A DNA stretch of 64,000 nucleotides. It comes from Saprospiraceae bacterium (GTDB lineage Bacteria > Bacteroidota > Bacteroidia > Chitinophagales > Saprospiraceae). This document shows positions 1 through 8,144 of this stretch, one piece after another. Positions within the stretch are counted from its first letter, which is position 1, and each line of letters starts with the position of its first letter. The DNA is taken from contig JAHDFP010000002.1 in assembly GCA_020628095.1 (NCBI GenBank), positions 391,815-455,814 on the forward strand, written 5' to 3'. Under the pieces are notes generated by a model. It was not told the origin of the DNA and did no database searches. It saw only the letters and a list, made by a program, of their open reading frames with translations. A program made the translations under genes and the position numbers.

Positions 1-32
1 ATAATGTTCCAATCAAGTAAAAATAATCGGGA

Positions 33-1160
33 ATGACAATAGACATTATAGGTGCTGGTATAGGAGGTCTGACTTTAGCTAATGCGCTACAAGCGAAAGG
101 TGTAGACTATCGTATCTACGAAAGAGCTGAGGAACTAAGACCAGTGGGGGCGGGAATTATTCTGGCTAATAATGCCATGCAGATATATGAGAAATTAGGT
201 CTCAAAAAGAAAATCGAAGAAAAAGGAAATCCCATTTCTTCCTTTACTATAACCGATAGAAGACTTCGTTGTATTTCGGGGATTAATCTAAAATACTTTG
301 AAGAGAAACATGGTGTGCAGAATATTGCTATACATAGAGGTGTATTGCAACAGTTATTATTATCTAATCTCAAGAAGTCTCCTAAGCAAGGCTATGAATT
401 AATCGATATACAAGAACAAGAAAAGAGATATCAATTAAAATTTACCAACGAAAAAGTGGTGAGTTCTGAGATGGTTATAGGAGCTGATGGAATCAGGTCA
501 CAGGTGAGGGAAGTTGGTTTAGGTGGAGGGGTAATCCGTGATCATGGTCAGATATGTTGGCGTGGTGTCGCTGATTTTGAGTTGCCAGAGAATTATCAGA
601 ATGAGCTGAAAGAAGCTTGGGGTGGTGGAGATAGAATTGGTTTTGTCAAAATAGCAGATAACAAAACCTACTGGTATGCTCTCAAGTCAATCAATAAAAC
701 TAGCACTTATACTAAAGACCAAATAGGACATTATTATGAGGACTATAACCCTGTAGTCAAAGAACTGATCCTAGCCACCTCAAATAATGCCATCCACGAA
801 GCACACATAGAAGATCTCAAACCGATGAGCAGATGGTATAGAAATAATATTTGCCTTATAGGCGATGCTGCTCATGCCACAACGCCCAATCTAGGTCAAG
901 GAGCTTGTCAGGCGATAGAGGATGCATATTATCTAGCGGACAGCCTTAGTAGATCAGAGCCATCCGTTGCGTTTGACGAATATCAAAAAATCAGAAAACC
1001 CAAAGCAGATACTATTGTAAAGCTAAGTAGTAGAATAGGTCAAATATCGCACTGGGAAAATAATCTGGCCGTAGGGCTAAGAAATTTATTTATGAAAATG
1101 ACACCTGAGTGGGTTAATCGCTTACAGTCAAAAAAGATTTTTTCTATCGACTATTTATAA
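33..1160 (+). CDS. FAD-dependent monooxygenase (PF01494-type aromatic hydroxylase)
   Basis: A 375-residue flavoprotein of the single-component NAD(P)H-dependent hydroxylase family. The N-terminal dinucleotide-binding motif GAGIGG is at residues 7-12, a DG-type motif (GADGIRSQVR) lies near residue 150, and the second FAD-binding motif GDAAHATTPNLGQGA starts near residue 277. Length is normal for the family. Relatives oxidise aromatic or heterocyclic substrates such as urate, salicylate, kynurenine or carotenoids; the substrate cannot be read from sequence. No signal peptide, so cytoplasmic. The ATG at 33 gives an N-terminus that begins directly with the FAD strand, so it is probably the true start. 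It is convergent with the lectin gene downstream and its upstream context lies outside the window. Family call is secure, substrate unknown. Confidence 0.9.
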   Translation: MTIDIIGAGIGGLTLANALQAKGVDYRIYERAEELRPVGAGIILANNAMQIYEKLGLKKKIEEKGNPISSFTITDRRLRCISGINLKYFEEKHGVQNIAIHRGVLQQLLLSNLKKSPKQGYELIDIQEQEKRYQLKFTNEKVVSSEMVIGADGIRSQVREVGLGGGVIRDHGQICWRGVADFELPENYQNELKEAWGGGDRIGFVKIADNKTYWYALKSINKTSTYTKDQIGHYYEDYNPVVKELILATSNNAIHEAHIEDLKPMSRWYRNNICLIGDAAHATTPNLGQGACQAIEDAYYLADSLSRSEPSVAFDEYQKIRKPKADTIVKLSSRIGQISHWENNLAVGLRNLFMKMTPEWVNRLQSKKIFSIDYL

Positions 1161-1178
1161 TAGCGTAGTTGCTGAGGA

Positions 1179-1197
1179 TTGTTTTTTTTAAAAACAA
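1179..1197. terminator. AT-rich hairpin between convergent genes
   Basis: TTGTTTTT and AAAAACAA form an 8-bp AT-only stem with a 3-nt loop just after the monooxygenase stop and facing the end of the lectin gene. It could end transcripts from both sides. It is weak because the stem has only one G-C pair. Confidence 0.35.
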
Positions 1198-1267
1198 AAA
1201 TCTAAAAGCAACCCCACACCGAGTGGAATGAGATCGCGATTAGATTTTCGTACAATAATATTTGTTG

Positions 1268-1717
1268 CTATTTATTAGTCCAGACAGATTTGCCTGAAGA
1301 ATCTTCTAGGTGCAGCACACCTTTGTCATCTAGTACAAGTTGAATTGGCTTAGGGGATATGGTATGCGTTTTGGCATCCCAGACCCATTTGTCATTGCTA
1401 TTATATACGCAGAGATTACCATCTTTTTGTAGGGTGATATAACTACCTGCTACAGTTGTCATATTGCACCAGACCCATTTCTTCTCTTTTGTATATATAC
1501 AGAAGTTTCCGTCATCCTGCATTATGGCATAATGACTGTTAGTCGGACTCCAGATACGATCACCTGCCTCCATTTTCTTACCTACCAAAAGTCCTTCTGG
1601 AGGATGTATTTCTCCGTCAGCCCACTTATTCATGTCCTCTATCCCTTTTATCTGACTAAAGCACATGGAGCTAAACAACAGAGCTGCTACAAATGAAATT
1701 AATAATTGGTATTTCAT
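1268..1717 (-). CDS. Secreted bulb-type (B-type) lectin domain protein
   Basis: A 149-residue protein with an N-terminal signal peptide (hydrophobic residues 5-20, likely cleavage after CFS near residue 21). It then carries bulb-lectin repeats: QDDGNFCIY at residues 67-75 and QKDGNLCVY at 97-105 both match the mannose-binding consensus QxDxNxxxY, each followed by a WVW strand. A third repeat near residues 127-135 is degenerate and lacks the Asn and Tyr. The family binds mannose-type sugars with three such sites per domain; here two look intact. The gene lies 37 nt downstream of the tail-collar gene on the same strand, so the two are probably co-transcribed. Function inferred: a small secreted or periplasmic sugar-binding protein. 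Confidence 0.85.
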   Translation of the reverse strand: MKYQLLISFVAALLFSSMCFSQIKGIEDMNKWADGEIHPPEGLLVGKKMEAGDRIWSPTNSHYAIMQDDGNFCIYTKEKKWVWCNMTTVAGSYITLQKDGNLCVYNSNDKWVWDAKTHTISPKPIQLVLDDKGVLHLEDSSGKSVWTNK

Positions 1718-1754
1718 ATTGAAATTTTACGAGGTTATTATAATATCTGTTATC

Positions 1755-2348
1755 CTAGTTTCTTGATGGAAAGAGACCCTGTATACAGATTATATAATTT
1801 AGTCCCAGAGAAGGTGGAGAATTACTAAATGCTGAACTCGCTGCTCCTTGTACTGTACTTGTCAGAGTTTCTGTAGATTGGTTACCCACACTAACTAATG
1901 ACGTATTACCATGTATGAAGGCTTGTCCAGGCTGGACATTACCGCCTAAAGGCATCTCGTATAGACCTTTATTCAAGGTAATGCTGCCCATAGGAGGAAG
2001 ATTAGACGTTATTAAACTTGTGGTTTGATTACCCCATCTTTCGCCAAGAGTAATATTTTCTAGACCTGGTCCCCTACGAGCACCTACCGCAGTTCTTCCT
2101 CTTAGATCAGGTAAACCGAACGTGGTACGTCCATCTCCACCATAAGTCGTGCCTAGTATAGAAAATAGTGCCGAGTTAGATGAAATAGCCAATAATTGTC
2201 CATCACAAAAAGCCCATCCTCGAGGTGCAAAATTCCCAGCAAAAAGTCTGACTTCGCCTAAAAATCCTTCTTGTTGAGCTTGAGTATCTGTGGAGAATAC
2301 AAATAAGCTACTGAGGACCAGCAGAAAATTTAAAATTAATTTTTTCAT
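1755..2348 (-). CDS. Exported phage-tail-collar domain protein (microcystin-dependent protein/MdpB-like)
   Basis: A 197-residue protein with a clear signal peptide (residues 1-25, ending TQAQ). A tail-collar domain follows at about residues 28-85, with the usual GWAFCDGQLL segment, a YGGDGRTTFGLPDLRGR segment and the typical C-terminal LNYIICIQGLFPSRN. Collar domains occur in phage tail fibres and in bacterial microcystin-dependent proteins. No other phage gene is nearby, so this is not a prophage remnant. The signal peptide and the downstream lectin gene suggest a secreted or surface-displayed pair. It is the first gene of a two-gene minus-strand unit. Domain call is strong; role unknown. 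Confidence 0.88.
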   Translation of the reverse strand: MKKLILNFLLVLSSLFVFSTDTQAQQEGFLGEVRLFAGNFAPRGWAFCDGQLLAISSNSALFSILGTTYGGDGRTTFGLPDLRGRTAVGARRGPGLENITLGERWGNQTTSLITSNLPPMGSITLNKGLYEMPLGGNVQPGQAFIHGNTSLVSVGNQSTETLTSTVQGAASSAFSNSPPSLGLNYIICIQGLFPSRN

Positions 2349-2733
2349 TTTTTAGTTTTTTAGAGTTAAGTAAATATTGGTGTTTACCAATTCAATAGTG
2401 AATTGGCATTTATTAGAAAATGTTATAAATCCATAAATAATTTATACTAAGAATAAGGGAAGACTGATACCTTCCGAATAGAGGAATGTGTTTGACCGTT
2501 TCTCGATAAAGAATACTATAACGTATTCCAGCTAGACGTTTATGTCTTCTTGGTTGTGACAATTGGGGTTATTTGGTTATGCAGGAAGGTGGGTTACTTT
2601 GCCTCCCTTAATTCCAATATCAAACTTTTATTTTTCAGAACAAAATAAATACCTTATAAATTAAATTTTGCTTCTAATTAGTTAAGCTATTTAACATTAT
2701 GAGGAGCAAATAAGCTGATAATGAGCGCCTTAT
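2349..2733. other. Intergenic region between divergent collar and ankyrin genes
   Basis: This 385-bp divergent region should hold promoters for both flanking genes, but I find no perfect TAnnTTTG box. It contains two overlapping, mutually exclusive hairpins at 2376-2391 and 2387-2406 in the leader of the collar gene. A short inverted repeat (GAATAC...GTATTC) lies near 2511-2528. No coding sequence seen. Confidence 0.5.
2376..2406 (-). promoter_or_regulatory. Two mutually exclusive hairpins in the collar-gene leader
   Basis: CCAATTCA (2387-2394) pairs perfectly with TGAATTGG (2399-2406) around a 4-nt loop. ATTGGT (2376-2381) pairs perfectly with ACCAAT (2386-2391) around GTTT. The two stems share 2387-2391, so only one can form at a time. 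They lie 28-58 nt before the ATG of the collar gene. This layout suits a conformational switch or an operator; no ligand motif is recognised. Confidence 0.35.
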
Positions 2734-3858
2734 ATGAATTTATCACAACATAAAAAAGACATTTTTAGACAAGCAGTAATAAATAATCAATCTAATCTAG
2801 TCAGAGATTTGTTGGTTCAAAATCCGCAATTAGCTAGGATAGATTTGCGCTCTCACGAAAAACAAGATCATTTCACTAACGGCTTTGCTCTAGTAGAGGC
2901 TTGCAAAAATGTGCATATAGAAGTCACCAAAATATTGCTAGAGCATGGCGCCAATCCAGATGCGCCAAGTATAAATGCAGATGATCCACCAGAATTTGGT
3001 ATTCCTTTGTGTCTTGCTGTGGAAAGTAAAAACTACAAACTGGCTAATCTCTTATTGGATTTTGGTGCAAGTACAGAGGCCTTTCCTTATTGTGACCAAC
3101 CCATGATAGAAGTATTATATGAACAAGCGCGACTGGCTGGTGTAACACGGGATACTATACGCAAAGGTTATAGTCGTTATCTCGGAGAGATCAATATGGA
3201 TGAGCCACATATTAATGCGTCAGAGGTCATTCTTCTTTATCACAGGGTAATCAATCTGGGAGTAGAGCCTCCTATCAGCGCCATCGTGCGTGACCAAGAT
3301 AAAGACCTAATAGAAGATTTACTTAGGACATGTCCAATGGAAAGAACCACAAAGTTGTCTTATCCTGACGGTTCTATATTTGAGTGTATTGTTTATTTAT
3401 CATCATGGTATGGATATCCAGATATCGTCAGGTCATGTATGGTCATTTGTCCCGAGTTGTTCTCAGCGGAAGTGTCAAAGTACTGTATATACAGAGCCAT
3501 CGTTAGCCATAATAGAGACGGCACGACTAATGATTACTTGACTCTGATTTCTGAACAATTAGATTTTCTCAAATCAAAGAACAAATGGAATTGGATAAAA
3601 CATGAAGAGCCACTCTATCCTTTTCACGTTTTGGCAAAAGAGTTCTTGAATAAAAGCACCTATGGCTACAAAGCACCCCTAACCACTGTCAAAGATCTAA
3701 TAAGACTAGCTCAGCTCTTTTTGGATTACGGTTTTGATGATTATAATATTCTTGAGTCTAAAGAAGGCATGACACCAATACAAATAGCTACTGAGAGGTT
3801 TCAGAAATATCCTTCGATCAAGGAGTACATTGATTTTTTGAACAATCTTGTTGAATGA
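2734..3858 (+). CDS. Ankyrin-repeat protein
   Basis: A 374-residue protein without signal peptide or membrane segment. The N-terminal third carries ankyrin-type repeats: VTKILLEHGANPDAP near residues 67-82 and ANLLLDFGASTEA near 108-120 have the repeat end pattern LLxxGA. Additional degenerate helical repeats continue to the C-terminus (for example AQLFLDYGFDDYNI). Such proteins mediate protein-protein contacts in the cytoplasm. Its stop codon (3856-3858) abuts the stop of the convergent HtrA gene with no spacer. No catalytic motif is visible. Real gene with confidence, function unknown. Confidence 0.85.
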   Translation: MNLSQHKKDIFRQAVINNQSNLVRDLLVQNPQLARIDLRSHEKQDHFTNGFALVEACKNVHIEVTKILLEHGANPDAPSINADDPPEFGIPLCLAVESKNYKLANLLLDFGASTEAFPYCDQPMIEVLYEQARLAGVTRDTIRKGYSRYLGEINMDEPHINASEVILLYHRVINLGVEPPISAIVRDQDKDLIEDLLRTCPMERTTKLSYPDGSIFECIVYLSSWYGYPDIVRSCMVICPELFSAEVSKYCIYRAIVSHNRDGTTNDYLTLISEQLDFLKSKNKWNWIKHEEPLYPFHVLAKEFLNKSTYGYKAPLTTVKDLIRLAQLFLDYGFDDYNILESKEGMTPIQIATERFQKYPSIKEYIDFLNNLVE

Positions 3859-5013
3859 TTACTCCACAGAACTTATCAGCTTAAGCTTAACCTCTTTCAT
3901 ATCCTGATCACTTTCTATAAGGAATGTCACGATATCTTGAGGTTTGTATTTTTCTAGAGCCTCTTGTAGGTCGGCATTAGAGCTGATACGTTGACCATCG
4001 ACAGCTTTGATGACGTCACCCGGAAGATAACCTCTGGATGTTCTGGATAGACCCTTGAGTCCTGCTCTGTCGGCTGGTGTGTTCTCAAATACGCGCTTGA
4101 TCATCGCACCGTCTACATCGACATAGTTTTCGTTCATTAGTTCGACGCCCATGATAGGTCGGTTGACACGTCCATATTGTATAAGGTCAGGCACGATAAG
4201 ATTGACGATATCTACAGGGATAGAAAAACCAATCCCGGAATATGCACCCGATGGAGAATAGATGGCTGTATTGACACCAATAAGACGACCCGAAGAGTTA
4301 AGCAATGGACCACCTGAATTGCCAGGATTGATGGCAGCATCCGTCTGGATGACATCATAGATTTTGCGGCCATTCATTGCAGTTATTTCTCTTCCGAGTG
4401 CACTGACGACACCAGTGGTCAAGGTCTGATCGAAACCAAAAGGATTACCTATGGCATAAGTAGATTGTCCTACCTTGAGGTTGCCTGATCTACCGATGGG
4501 AAGTGGTTTGATCTTAGAGTTAGGGGCATCTATTCTTAGTACAGCCAGATCTTTACTTGGTTCTACGCCTATGACTTCAGCGTTATAGGACGTCTGGTCC
4601 GATAACATGACCGAAAACTTATCACCACCCTCTATAACATGAAAATTAGTCACAATATGTCCATTCTCATCCCACATAAAGCCCGTTCCCGATCCTTTGG
4701 GGACTTCTGTCGCATCATAGAAATAAGAGGCTTGCTGAATTGCGGTAGTTGTAATAAATACAACAGAAGGTGCTGCATCCTCGAATAAGTTAATGACAGC
4801 ATTCTCTTCTGCGGTGAGTTGTGAGTTAGAGTTATCCGTGGTATTACTGTCTTTAGCAGATTTGCCATAGGACATAACCTGAGTCTGCTCAGACGCATTT
4901 TCTATTATCGTATCATCTGATGACGGCCCTTGATCAGCAAATGAAAAATTAGTGCCCAGTAAGAATCCCACGACTAAAAGCCCAAGGGCTAAGAATATTT
5001 GTAAGAATTTCAT
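3859..5013 (-). CDS. HtrA/DegP-family serine protease with one PDZ domain
   Basis: A 384-residue envelope protease. Residues 1-27 form a hydrophobic signal sequence or anchor, followed by a Ser/Thr/Asn-rich linker. The trypsin-like domain has the full triad: His125 in VTNFHVIEGG, Asp155 in SKDLAVLR and Ser233 in NPGNSGGP. A single PDZ domain covers about residues 285-375 (PADRAGL, GDVIKAVDG). HtrA proteases degrade or refold damaged proteins in the periplasm. One PDZ domain and short length resemble DegS or DegQ-like members rather than two-PDZ DegP. It is convergent with the ankyrin gene and appears monocistronic. Confidence 0.93.
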   Translation of the reverse strand: MKFLQIFLALGLLVVGFLLGTNFSFADQGPSSDDTIIENASEQTQVMSYGKSAKDSNTTDNSNSQLTAEENAVINLFEDAAPSVVFITTTAIQQASYFYDATEVPKGSGTGFMWDENGHIVTNFHVIEGGDKFSVMLSDQTSYNAEVIGVEPSKDLAVLRIDAPNSKIKPLPIGRSGNLKVGQSTYAIGNPFGFDQTLTTGVVSALGREITAMNGRKIYDVIQTDAAINPGNSGGPLLNSSGRLIGVNTAIYSPSGAYSGIGFSIPVDIVNLIVPDLIQYGRVNRPIMGVELMNENYVDVDGAMIKRVFENTPADRAGLKGLSRTSRGYLPGDVIKAVDGQRISSNADLQEALEKYKPQDIVTFLIESDQDMKEVKLKLISSVE

Positions 5014-5340
5014 AGATGCAAAAAATTAGAAAAACTAAATTTAGTGTATTATTTGATGTCCTGTCATTAAATAACTTATAGTTAGTCTCCTATATTATAG
5101 CATATAATATATTATAAAAATAAATATGTAACAATTCCAATTTTTTGTCTTTGTTTTAGGGTCGATCCCAATTTATCTTTATGTCATATTCTTAAGAACA
5201 GAGGCATTGTTGGCTAATAATGATTAGCAAAGTTCTTAGACAAATGATTACAATATATGGTCGATTTTGTCCAAGAGAGATTGAGTTTTGCTTATTTTTT
5301 TTGAGTTGGTTTTCCAAAAAAAATAACAATGTCTTTGGTA

Positions 5341-5408
5341 CTTAACTAAGGATATGTTCATGGGATTATAATTTGCAGATGGTCGCTGGGGAGCGACCAT
5401 TTTTTTTT
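5341..5408 (+). ncRNA. Candidate small RNA ended by an intrinsic terminator
   Basis: A roughly 65-nt plus-strand unit. Upstream, TTG at 5306-5308 and TGTCTTTG at 5330-5337 (one mismatch to the Bacteroidota TAnnTTTG box) are separated by 21 nt, which would place a transcription start near 5341. The unit ends with a perfect 9-bp terminator hairpin and eight T. No coding sequence of useful size fits inside, and the nearest upstream plus-strand gene ends at 3858 with an opposite-strand gene between. It could instead be an attenuated leader of the operon starting at 5572. Confidence 0.45.
5379..5408 (+). terminator. Strong intrinsic terminator with no gene in front
   Basis: ATGGTCGCT (5379-5387) and AGCGACCAT (5392-5400) form a perfect 9-bp stem with a GGGG loop, followed by T at 5401-5408. 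It reads on the plus strand, where no protein gene precedes it. Confidence 0.8.
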
Positions 5409-5553
5409 GCCCTAAACCGAAGTTATGCCCTCATTATCCCATACTAAAGTCAATTGAGTTGCTAATTGGTAAAATATCATCAAGTAAAAACTTTATTGGC
5501 TTACAGTAGACCCTGCATCATCTGGGTTTTATTATCTTAGACCTTCACCAATT

Positions 5554-5561
5554 TATATTTG
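5554..5561 (+). promoter_or_regulatory. -7 promoter box of the sugar-oxidation operon
   Basis: TATATTTG is a perfect match to the Bacteroidota -7 consensus TAnnTTTG and ends 10 nt before the ATG at 5572. A clear TTG -33 element is not visible at the expected distance. If used, it gives a very short leader. Confidence 0.45.
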
Positions 5562-5571
5562 GTGTTTTCCT

Positions 5572-6420
5572 ATGAAGAGAAGAAGATTCTTACAGACCAC
5601 TGCGATGGTGCCGTTAGTTTCCTCATCTATGACTTGCTCATCTAAGCAATCCATAGATGCGATGGGATTCTCGCATTCTATATGTCGATGGTGCTATAGC
5701 AAGACACCTTTAGAGCAACTTGCGGAGCGCGCTATTGATTTGGGTATCAACTCCGTAGAGTTGCTCAATCATGACGAGTGGGATATAGTAAAGGCTAAGG
5801 GATTGGATTGTGCCGTATCTAATGGCATATCCATAACTATCACCGATGGATTTAATGATCCTACTAAGCATGAGCAATTTTTAAAAGACTACGAGGTTCT
5901 TATTCCTTTAGCGGCAGAAAAGGGCATACCTAACATCATCTGTTTTTCGGGAAACAAAAGACAGCTCACGGCAGAAGAGGGACTGGAATATTGTGCCCAA
6001 GGATTAGACCCCATAGTCAAGATGGCAGAGAAATACGGTGTCAACATTATCATGGAACTACTGAATAGTAAGGTGGATCACATTGATTACCAATGTGATA
6101 ATAGTGACTGGGGTGTCGCCTTAGTAGAGAAACTGGGATCTCCTAATTTCAAACTACTCTATGATATCTATCACATGCAAATCATGGAAGGAGATATAAT
6201 ATCCACCATCACTAAGAATAAAGATTACATAGCACATTTCCATACGGGAGGCGTACCAGGTCGCAACGAGATCGACGAAACGCAAGAAATAAATTACAAA
6301 GCCGTCATGGAAGCGATACAAGCCAATGGATTTAAGGGTTATGTGGCACAGGAGTTTATTCCCACGTGGGATGATCCATTCGAGGCGCTTTCCAAGGCCA
6401 TAGATATATGCAAAGTATAA
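5572..6420 (+). CDS. Tat-exported TIM-barrel protein, xylose-isomerase-like / hydroxypyruvate-isomerase-like
   Basis: A 282-residue AP-endonuclease-2/xylose-isomerase-like TIM barrel. It begins with a twin-arginine-type signal (MKRRRFLQTTAM) followed by a hydrophobic stretch and a Cys near residue 22. Barrel strands carry the metal-ligand pattern of the family: Glu in NIIMELLN, Asp/His in LYDIYHMQ, His in AHFHTGG and Glu in VAQEF. Relatives are hydroxypyruvate isomerases, inositol-pathway dehydratases or epimerases and 3-keto-sugar epimerases or eliminases. First gene of a four-gene unit with a GMC oxidoreductase, so a keto-sugar substrate in the periplasm is likely. Exact reaction unknown. 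Confidence 0.85.
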   Translation: MKRRRFLQTTAMVPLVSSSMTCSSKQSIDAMGFSHSICRWCYSKTPLEQLAERAIDLGINSVELLNHDEWDIVKAKGLDCAVSNGISITITDGFNDPTKHEQFLKDYEVLIPLAAEKGIPNIICFSGNKRQLTAEEGLEYCAQGLDPIVKMAEKYGVNIIMELLNSKVDHIDYQCDNSDWGVALVEKLGSPNFKLLYDIYHMQIMEGDIISTITKNKDYIAHFHTGGVPGRNEIDETQEINYKAVMEAIQANGFKGYVAQEFIPTWDDPFEALSKAIDICKV

Positions 6421-6438
6421 TACGATATAATCAATTTT

Positions 6439-8142
6439 ATGAATTTTAATTCAACAGGAAAAGATGAGGTGACCTATGATGCGATAGTCGTAGGAACTGG
6501 TATCAGTGGAGGCTGGGCTGCCAAAGAGCTTACTGAGAAGGGTCTGAAGACTCTGGTAATAGATAGAGGCCGAGATGTCAAACATGGCGAATATCCGACG
6601 GCTAATCTGGAACCTTGGGATGTGCCAAGAGGCGGAAAAGTAACGCATGAAGAAATGCAGGATTATCCCGTGCAAAGTAGAACAGGGTATACCATCAATG
6701 AATATTACAAGCACTGGTGGGTCAAAGATACAGAGCAACCTTACGAGGAGGTACAACCCTTTACATGGATACGTGGATATCATGTAGGAGGTCGGTCTCT
6801 GATGTGGGGTCGACAATCTTACCGTTGGTGTCCTATAGATTTTGAGGCGAATGCAAAAGAAGGAGTAGCGGTAGATTGGCCCATAAGATATGAGGATATA
6901 GCTCCGTGGTATGACTATGTAGAAAAATTTGTAGGAATAAGTGGTAAGAAAGAGGGGTGGTCTTATCTACCAGATGGTCAGTTTTTGCCTCCGATGGAAT
7001 TTAACTGTATAGAGCAGCATGTCTCAGACAAGATCAGAGATAATTACAAAGATAGGATCATGACCATCGGTCGTGTGGCGCATCTCACGCAACCACATAA
7101 TGGACGTGGCGAATGTATGTCCAGAGACAGATGTATGCGCGGATGTCCCTTGGGAGCATATTTTAGTTCTAATGCCTCGACGATACCTGCTGCGGAGAAA
7201 ACGGGTAATATGACTTTATTACCTAATAAAATAGTCACAGAGGTCATCTTTGATCCAGATACTCAGAAAGCCAAAGGTGTCCGAGTCAAAGACACCAATA
7301 CTCTGAAAGAAGAAGAATACTTCGCCAGAGTAATTTTCCTCAATGCCTCTTGTCTCGGGTCGACCTCTATACTGATGCAGTCCAAGTCAGATAGATTTCC
7401 TGATGGTATGGGTAATGATAGTGGGGAGTTAGGACATAATATGATGGATCATCATTTTCATGTCGGTGCGGGTGGATCTATGGAAGAGTGGCAGGATCAG
7501 TATTATAAGGGAAGACGACCTAATGGAATATACGTCCCACGATTTAGAAATGTCGGCGGTAAGAGTGATCAGAAAGATTATCTGCGTGGCTATGGTTACC
7601 AAGGTGGTGGCAGCAGATCGGGATGGGGTAGAATGGTCGCAGAATACGCTTATGGCAAGGACTTTAAAAATGCCCTCGCGAAGCCTGGAAAATGGAACTT
7701 TATGTTTTTCGGTTTTGGTGAGATGCTCCCATATCATGACAACAAAGTTTCTCTCAACTATGATAAGCTGGATAAGTGGGGTATGCCAACGCTCATTATG
7801 GACGCAGGTATCAAGGAGAACGAGATCAATATGAGAAAGGATATGGTAGAACAGGCTGTAGATATGGCAGAAAAAGCCGGACTTAAGGATATATACCCTT
7901 ATGAGGGTGAGTATTCTGTAGGCTTAGGGATACATGAGATGGGGACAGCGCGTATGGGCAGAGATCCTAAAACTTCTGTACTCAACAAGTGGAATCAAAT
8001 ACACGCTGTCAAAAATGTATTTGTTACAGATGGGGCGTGTATGACTTCTGCATCTTGCGTCAATCCTTCCTTAACCTATATGGCACTGACAGCAAGAGCC
8101 GTAGATTTTGCCCATAAGGCACTGAATAATAACGAATTATAG
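6439..8142 (+). CDS. GMC-family FAD oxidoreductase (glucoside/gluconate dehydrogenase-like large subunit)
   Basis: A 567-residue glucose-methanol-choline oxidoreductase. The FAD motif GTGISGG is at residues 19-25. The C-terminal GMC segment has His499 in GIHEMGT and Asn542 in SCVNPSLTY, the positions that act in substrate oxidation in the family. It has no signal peptide of its own; the next gene encodes a Tat-type small subunit, which is known to carry such large subunits across the membrane in gluconate 2-dehydrogenase and LacABC-type glucoside 3-dehydrogenases. Start at 6439 is 18 nt after the preceding stop. Likely oxidises a sugar or glycoside hydroxyl; the electron acceptor is not encoded here as no cytochrome c gene is adjacent. 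Confidence 0.9.
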   Translation: MNFNSTGKDEVTYDAIVVGTGISGGWAAKELTEKGLKTLVIDRGRDVKHGEYPTANLEPWDVPRGGKVTHEEMQDYPVQSRTGYTINEYYKHWWVKDTEQPYEEVQPFTWIRGYHVGGRSLMWGRQSYRWCPIDFEANAKEGVAVDWPIRYEDIAPWYDYVEKFVGISGKKEGWSYLPDGQFLPPMEFNCIEQHVSDKIRDNYKDRIMTIGRVAHLTQPHNGRGECMSRDRCMRGCPLGAYFSSNASTIPAAEKTGNMTLLPNKIVTEVIFDPDTQKAKGVRVKDTNTLKEEEYFARVIFLNASCLGSTSILMQSKSDRFPDGMGNDSGELGHNMMDHHFHVGAGGSMEEWQDQYYKGRRPNGIYVPRFRNVGGKSDQKDYLRGYGYQGGGSRSGWGRMVAEYAYGKDFKNALAKPGKWNFMFFGFGEMLPYHDNKVSLNYDKLDKWGMPTLIMDAGIKENEINMRKDMVEQAVDMAEKAGLKDIYPYEGEYSVGLGIHEMGTARMGRDPKTSVLNKWNQIHAVKNVFVTDGACMTSASCVNPSLTYMALTARAVDFAHKALNNNEL

Positions 8143-8144
8143 TC

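Larger units (their letters stand above)
5014..5571. other. Intergenic region with a stand-alone promoter and terminator
   Basis: A 558-bp AT-rich region between the divergent htrA-type gene and the sugar-oxidation operon. The first 300 bp show nothing beyond AT-rich tracts. At 5306-5408 there is a promoter-like pair followed by a strong terminator, treated as a candidate small RNA. A perfect -7 box for the downstream operon is at 5554-5561. Confidence 0.55.

Noticed and set aside
1755-2348. Prophage or tailocin remnant, because of the tail-collar domain
   Set aside because: No other phage structural, lysis or integration gene is near, and the protein has a signal peptide; MdpB-type collar proteins are common in bacteria.
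2587-2603. Similarity of GTGGGTTACTTTGCCTC to a minus-strand segment near 57395-57420
   Set aside because: 14 of 17 matches in AT-rich intergenic DNA; no third copy seen, so not a supported repeat family.
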